Source of the DNA: Sandaracinaceae bacterium
Lineage (GTDB): Bacteria > Myxococcota_A > Polyangia > Polyangiales > Sandaracinaceae
Length of the DNA: 8,514 nucleotides
Assembly: GCA_025056955.1 (NCBI GenBank)
Contig: JANWYL010000119.1
Location: 1-8,514, forward strand
Direction of reading: 5' to 3'
A program made the position numbers and the translations under genes. The notes below the pieces were generated by a model, which searched no databases, had not been told where the DNA came from, and was given only the letters and a program-made list of their open reading frames with translations. This document shows, piece after piece, positions 5,710 through 8,514 of this stretch (the first letter of the stretch is position 1; each line of letters starts with the position of its first letter).

Positions 5710-6540
5710 ATGCCTGAGGAGCAAAAAGAAATTGCCCCCTTTTTCTCTTTGTATCGCCCAAGGAAGGTTGAGGCTCCAGTGGTGATTGAGATCCCACACG
5801 CAGGGCTTCTCATCCCTCCTGGAACCATTGATGAGCCTCCTCCTTCTCAGTGGGAAAGGCTTTCTGACTCCGATGCCTATGCTGATCGCATTTTTATTGA
5901 GGGGCTTGCAAGCGGGGCTTCGGTGTTGGTTGCTCACTTTTCTCGCTATGTGGTTGATTTAAACCGAGCAGAAGATGACATCGATCCCCAGCTCGTTCCA
6001 GAGCATCCCCGCCCAAGACCGTCTTCGGCCCGCGGAGTGATTTGGAAAGCGACCACAAGAGGCCGTCCTCTTTTCAATCCCCCTCTTCCTTATTCTTCTT
6101 TTGAGGCGAGAATCACTCGCTTTCACAGGCCATACCACGCCATGCTCGATGCCGAAGTTGAGCGCAAACGCAAGCGATTTGGTTGGGTGGTTGTGCTTTC
6201 GGGTCACTCCATGCCTTCTTCACCTTGGCCAGGTGGCCCACGAAATGCCGATGTGGTTCCAGGATGTCTTGGAGGAAAAACAGCAAGCCTTTGGGTGCGA
6301 CAAAAGGTGGAGCGGGGCTTTCGGCGAGCTGGGCTTTCTGTGTGTTGGGACGAGCCATACCGCGGAGGCCACACCACCAAGCGCCTTGGAAAGCCCGAAG
6401 AGGGCATCCATGCGGTGCAAATCGAAATCAACCGGGCGCTCTACATGGACGAAAGGCTTGGAGCCCCCATCCACCCCCGCATTGAGTGCCTTGGCCGCAT
6501 CATCAAAGAGATGGTGAGCATGTTTGGGGAGACTGATTAG
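5710..6540 (+). CDS. N-formylglutamate amidohydrolase family protein
   Basis: The 276-residue protein matches the family across its length: PHAG at 29-32, DSDAYADRIF at 53-62, RYVVDLNRAEDD at 79-90, GHSMPS at 165-170, ADVVPG at 180-185, PYRGGHTT at 216-223 and QIEINR at 237-242. Family members hydrolyse N-formylglutamate to formate and glutamate, the last step of one histidine-degradation route (HutG), using a zinc site built from conserved His and acidic residues. No hut genes (ammonia-lyase, urocanase, imidazolonepropionase, formiminoglutamate deiminase) are in the window, and the family has members with other or unknown amide substrates, so I give no symbol. No signal peptide is seen, so it should be cytoplasmic. 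ATG 5710 is the first good start; its ribosome binding site is weak. It converges on the 87-residue protein gene with a 56-base gap. Confidence 0.85.
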   Translation: MPEEQKEIAPFFSLYRPRKVEAPVVIEIPHAGLLIPPGTIDEPPPSQWERLSDSDAYADRIFIEGLASGASVLVAHFSRYVVDLNRAEDDIDPQLVPEHPRPRPSSARGVIWKATTRGRPLFNPPLPYSSFEARITRFHRPYHAMLDAEVERKRKRFGWVVVLSGHSMPSSPWPGGPRNADVVPGCLGGKTASLWVRQKVERGFRRAGLSVCWDEPYRGGHTTKRLGKPEEGIHAVQIEINRALYMDERLGAPIHPRIECLGRIIKEMVSMFGETD

Positions 6541-6572
6541 GTAAGCAGCCTTTTAGGTAAAGCACCTCTCCC

Positions 6573-6592
6573 ATCTCCAAGCATCTCCAAGC
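6573..6592. repeat. 10-bp tandem repeat between convergent genes
   Basis: ATCTCCAAGC occurs twice head to tail (6573-6582, 6583-6592) in the short gap between the amidohydrolase and the 87-residue protein gene. Nearby AGGT-AAAGC-ACCT (around 6555-6567) could form only a four-pair hairpin; I see no clear terminator. Confidence 0.8.
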
Positions 6593-6596
6593 AAAC

Positions 6597-6860
6597 TCAC
6601 TGAGCTGCCTCGTTGACATCGGCTGATTCAGAGCGGATTTCCAAGCGATACCTGCTGTTTACTGTTTGAATGTAGTAAACGTTTTTTCCGCACACTTTGA
6701 GTATTCGCTTGATCGGCGTAGTCACATACTCGTGAAGCCCATCTGGAAACTCAATGACAAGCATTGAGCCCTTTCTCGGCGGGCGAACCAAGCGCCCCAC
6801 AACCGATAGTCCCATGGCCTTCGAGCCCTTGGGAGCTATCTTTTTGAGGACTACATCCAC
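6597..6860 (-). CDS. Uncharacterised 87-residue protein
   Basis: I do not recognise a family. The sequence reads as a compact beta-rich domain: hydrophobic strands GLSVVGRLV (17-25), SMLVIEF (32-38), EYVTTPIKRIL (44-54) and NVYYIQTVNSRYRLEI (60-75) alternate with turns, ending in an acidic tail. It is basic overall in the first 55 residues, with no signal peptide, membrane segment or metal motif, so it is probably cytoplasmic; nucleic acid or protein binding is possible but not shown. It is a believable gene because residue usage is protein-like and it sits in the same direction, 38 bases downstream of the membrane protein gene, probably as its operon partner. The start is a GTG at 6860 with a weak ribosome binding site; the alternative ATG at codon 16 would remove the first strand region. 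Confidence 0.6.
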   Translation of the reverse strand: MDVVLKKIAPKGSKAMGLSVVGRLVRPPRKGSMLVIEFPDGLHEYVTTPIKRILKVCGKNVYYIQTVNSRYRLEIRSESADVNEAAQ

Positions 6861-6898
6861 GTAACTAGCCTAGCACGCATCTCTTCTCAGGGAAAGTC

Positions 6899-7687
6899 TC
6901 AATGACGAGGCTCACTCCACGTAAAGCGTACCGAGAGCACGAGGTGCTTGGTAGGCAAGTGAGGCCGAAGGTGAGCGGCGAGGGGTCGAATGCATGAAAG
7001 CAAAGATGAAGCTTCTCCACTTGATGGGGCAGGCGAGAAATTGAATCGGACCCGTAAAACGGGTTCACTTTTTTCCTTCCAGTGCCAAGTCAGCTCAATT
7101 TCTTTGTGCAGAAAATTTGCAAAGCACTTCTGCGCCTTCTCAATCGATGCCCAAGCTTCCGCTTCAAGCGGCAGGTCCCGTGGGCAAGGATATGGCCCTC
7201 TGCGGAGCGGTACCCCCTCGCAGCGGAAGTACGCCACTCGGCCTCGTTCGAGGCGCAGTTTGACAGTCTCTTGGGGGGGCGATGATTGGGGTGGATGCAC
7301 GATCTCTAAGCACTTTTCGATCGATTCTGGGCTTTCCATCAATTCCAGGCTCGAAGGTGGCTGCACTGTGGAAGTGCCTTCTGTGGCTGAACTTTCTTTC
7401 TTCGCGAGGGTTTCGGAGGGTGCGGAAGTACCCCCATCTGATTGAGAGTAGAGAAAAGAGGAAGTGGCGTTTTTCAAGACGGGAGTCCTTTTGCTCTTCC
7501 ACCATCCGAGGGCTTGGGCAAATAAAAAGCCACTCAGCAAGCCAAAGAGGGCAGCCAAAAAGGCGTTCTTTTTTGGAAATCGTTCTGTTTCTAGCCGTAT
7601 GATTGGCCTATGTTCTGCCACGCGCTTTTGATCAAAATCCATTGCGAAATTTTTGCTTTTCCTTTGGTTGACAAGGCGCAAAATCAC
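6899..7687 (-). CDS. Single-pass membrane protein with cysteine-containing outer domain, unknown
   Basis: The product (262 residues from GTG 7687) has a basic cytoplasmic tail of about 40 residues, one strong membrane segment (AFLAALFGLLSGFLFAQALGWW, about 42-63, shown here in parts: AFLAALFGLL then SGFLFAQAL), then a Ser/Thr/Pro-rich linker (about 70-120) and a C-terminal domain of about 140 residues. That domain has five cysteines (126, 156, 168, 188, 232), consistent with disulfides outside the inner membrane, and alternating strands ending in LVLSVRFTW. By the positive-inside rule the C-terminal domain lies in the periplasm. The layout is like bitopic energy-transducer or sensor-type proteins of deltaproteobacteria, but I see no named domain. 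An ATG at 7642 (codon 16) is an alternative start; GTG 7687 has AGAAG upstream, neither is decisive. It is divergent from the metallo-beta-lactamase gene with 50 bases between them. Confidence 0.6.
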   Translation of the reverse strand: MILRLVNQRKSKNFAMDFDQKRVAEHRPIIRLETERFPKKNAFLAALFGLLSGFLFAQALGWWKSKRTPVLKNATSSFLYSQSDGGTSAPSETLAKKESSATEGTSTVQPPSSLELMESPESIEKCLEIVHPPQSSPPQETVKLRLERGRVAYFRCEGVPLRRGPYPCPRDLPLEAEAWASIEKAQKCFANFLHKEIELTWHWKEKSEPVLRVRFNFSPAPSSGEASSLLSCIRPLAAHLRPHLPTKHLVLSVRFTWSEPRH

Positions 7688-7725
7688 GCTTACTTCTAAA
7701 TCAATCGTTTAAAGCCAAACCCGTT

Positions 7726-7729
7726 GAGG
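7726..7729 (+). promoter_or_regulatory. Ribosome binding site for the metallo-hydrolase
   Basis: GAGG stands eight bases before GTG 7738 and sets that GTG as the start of the following gene. No promoter is clear in the 50-base divergent spacer. Confidence 0.65.
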
Positions 7730-7737
7730 CAAGTAAA

Positions 7738-8514
7738 GTGCTCAAAGTCCGCTTTTGGGGCGTAAGAGGAAGCATTCCGACTCCAGGGCCAAGCACGGTG
7801 GAATTTGGAGGAAACACAAGCTGTGTTGAAGTTGAGGCCGGTGGCAATCGAATCATTTTCGATGCTGGCACAGGGGTGCGTCTTTTAGGCAAAAAACTCG
7901 CCGCTTGCATGCCATGTGAGATTCACCTTTTCTTTAGCCACGTTCATTGGGACCACATCCAAGGCTTTCCCTTTTTCATTCCTGCTTTTGTACGAGGCAA
8001 CCTCATTCACATGTACGGGATGAAAAGCACAGTGGGCACCTTGGAAGCTTCTCTATCTGGGCAGATGGAGTTTCCTAACTTTCCTGTTCGCTTGCGTGAA
8101 CTACCGGCGGAATTGCGCTTTCGCAACTTGGGAGAGGGAGAAATAGTCGAACTTCCAGGTGGGGTCCGCATCAGCAACACAGCTGGAAACCATCCAGGTG
8201 GCGTGCTTTGTTACCGAGTCGACCACGAGGGTCATTCGGTGGTCTATGCGACCGATACAGAACACCTTGGGCCTGAGCCTGATCCAAAGCTCGTAGCCCT
8301 TTGCCAGGGTGCAGATGTGGTCATCTACGACTCGATGTATACGCCAGAAGAATACGAAGGTCAAAAAGGGCCACCAAAAATCGGCTGGGGCCACTCCCAC
8401 TTTCTTGCAGGAGCAGCCCTCCTTAAAGCAAGTGGGGCGAAATTTTACGTGCTTTTTCATCACGATCCTGACCAAGATGACCAAGCTGTGCGAGAAAAAG
8501 AAAGGCGCGCTCGG
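7738..8514 (+). CDS. Metallo-beta-lactamase-fold hydrolase, 3' end missing
   Basis: The frame is open for 259 codons to the right edge. It opens MLKVRFWGVRGSIPTPGP and then GGNTSCVEV, the standard start of a PhnP/COG1235-type branch of the metallo-beta-lactamase fold. Metal ligands are visible: HVHWDH (68-73), the histidine in GNHPGG (152), D173 in ATDTEH, and a later histidine in LFHHDP (241 or 242). WGHSH (217-221) is also typical of this branch. Members hydrolyse phosphodiesters or related bonds with two metals (for example cyclic phosphates); some carry extra regulator domains after this point, which cannot be seen here. The protein has no signal peptide, so it is cytoplasmic. The GTG start follows GAGG with good spacing. 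The fold is near certain, the substrate is not known. Confidence 0.92.
   Translation, partial: MLKVRFWGVRGSIPTPGPSTVEFGGNTSCVEVEAGGNRIIFDAGTGVRLLGKKLAACMPCEIHLFFSHVHWDHIQGFPFFIPAFVRGNLIHMYGMKSTVGTLEASLSGQMEFPNFPVRLRELPAELRFRNLGEGEIVELPGGVRISNTAGNHPGGVLCYRVDHEGHSVVYATDTEHLGPEPDPKLVALCQGADVVIYDSMYTPEEYEGQKGPPKIGWGHSHFLAGAALLKASGAKFYVLFHHDPDQDDQAVREKERRAR

Overview
The window holds the start or end of two genes and nine complete genes on both strands. It has intermediate G+C, frequent GTG starts and short intergenic gaps. It carries no rRNA, tRNA, insertion sequence, phage gene or CRISPR array that I can see. An SctL-type type III secretion stator gene, present without the rest of a secretion cluster, together with several single-anchor envelope proteins, suggests a Gram-negative bacterium, possibly of the Myxococcota/deltaproteobacterial type. 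That assignment is inference from gene content, not a match to a known genome.

Left part (1-2202). The first 24 codons of a CoA-transferase subunit B run leftwards off the window. Divergent from it is a rightward set: a 131-residue SctK-like protein whose 5' end looks disturbed (in-frame TGA, no ribosome binding site), then sctL, then an intramembrane M50 (site-2) protease that overlaps the end of sctL by 20 bases. The set looks like an orphan piece of a non-flagellar type III secretion system joined to a membrane protease.

Middle (2205-5110). Three leftward genes probably form one operon: a membrane-anchored L,D-transpeptidase with an SH3-like region, a low-molecular-weight tyrosine phosphatase family protein, and a fructosamine-3-kinase family protein. 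The last two overlap as ATGA. Kinases and phosphatases of these families act in removal of sugar adducts from proteins (protein deglycation), so the pair most likely does this rather than tyrosine phosphate signalling.

Right part (5229-8514). A divergent spacer with several inverted repeats leads to a small protein resembling a PIN domain. It is followed by an N-formylglutamate amidohydrolase family enzyme without other histidine-degradation genes nearby. Two leftward genes of unknown function follow: an 87-residue protein and a single-pass membrane protein with a five-cysteine outer domain. Last is a divergent metallo-beta-lactamase-fold hydrolase cut by the right end of the window.

Most of the window is ordinary housekeeping and envelope biology. 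The points most worth a second look are the damaged or unusually started SctK-like gene beside an orphan sctL, the phosphatase-kinase deglycation pair downstream of a cell-wall enzyme, and the two uncharacterised leftward genes.
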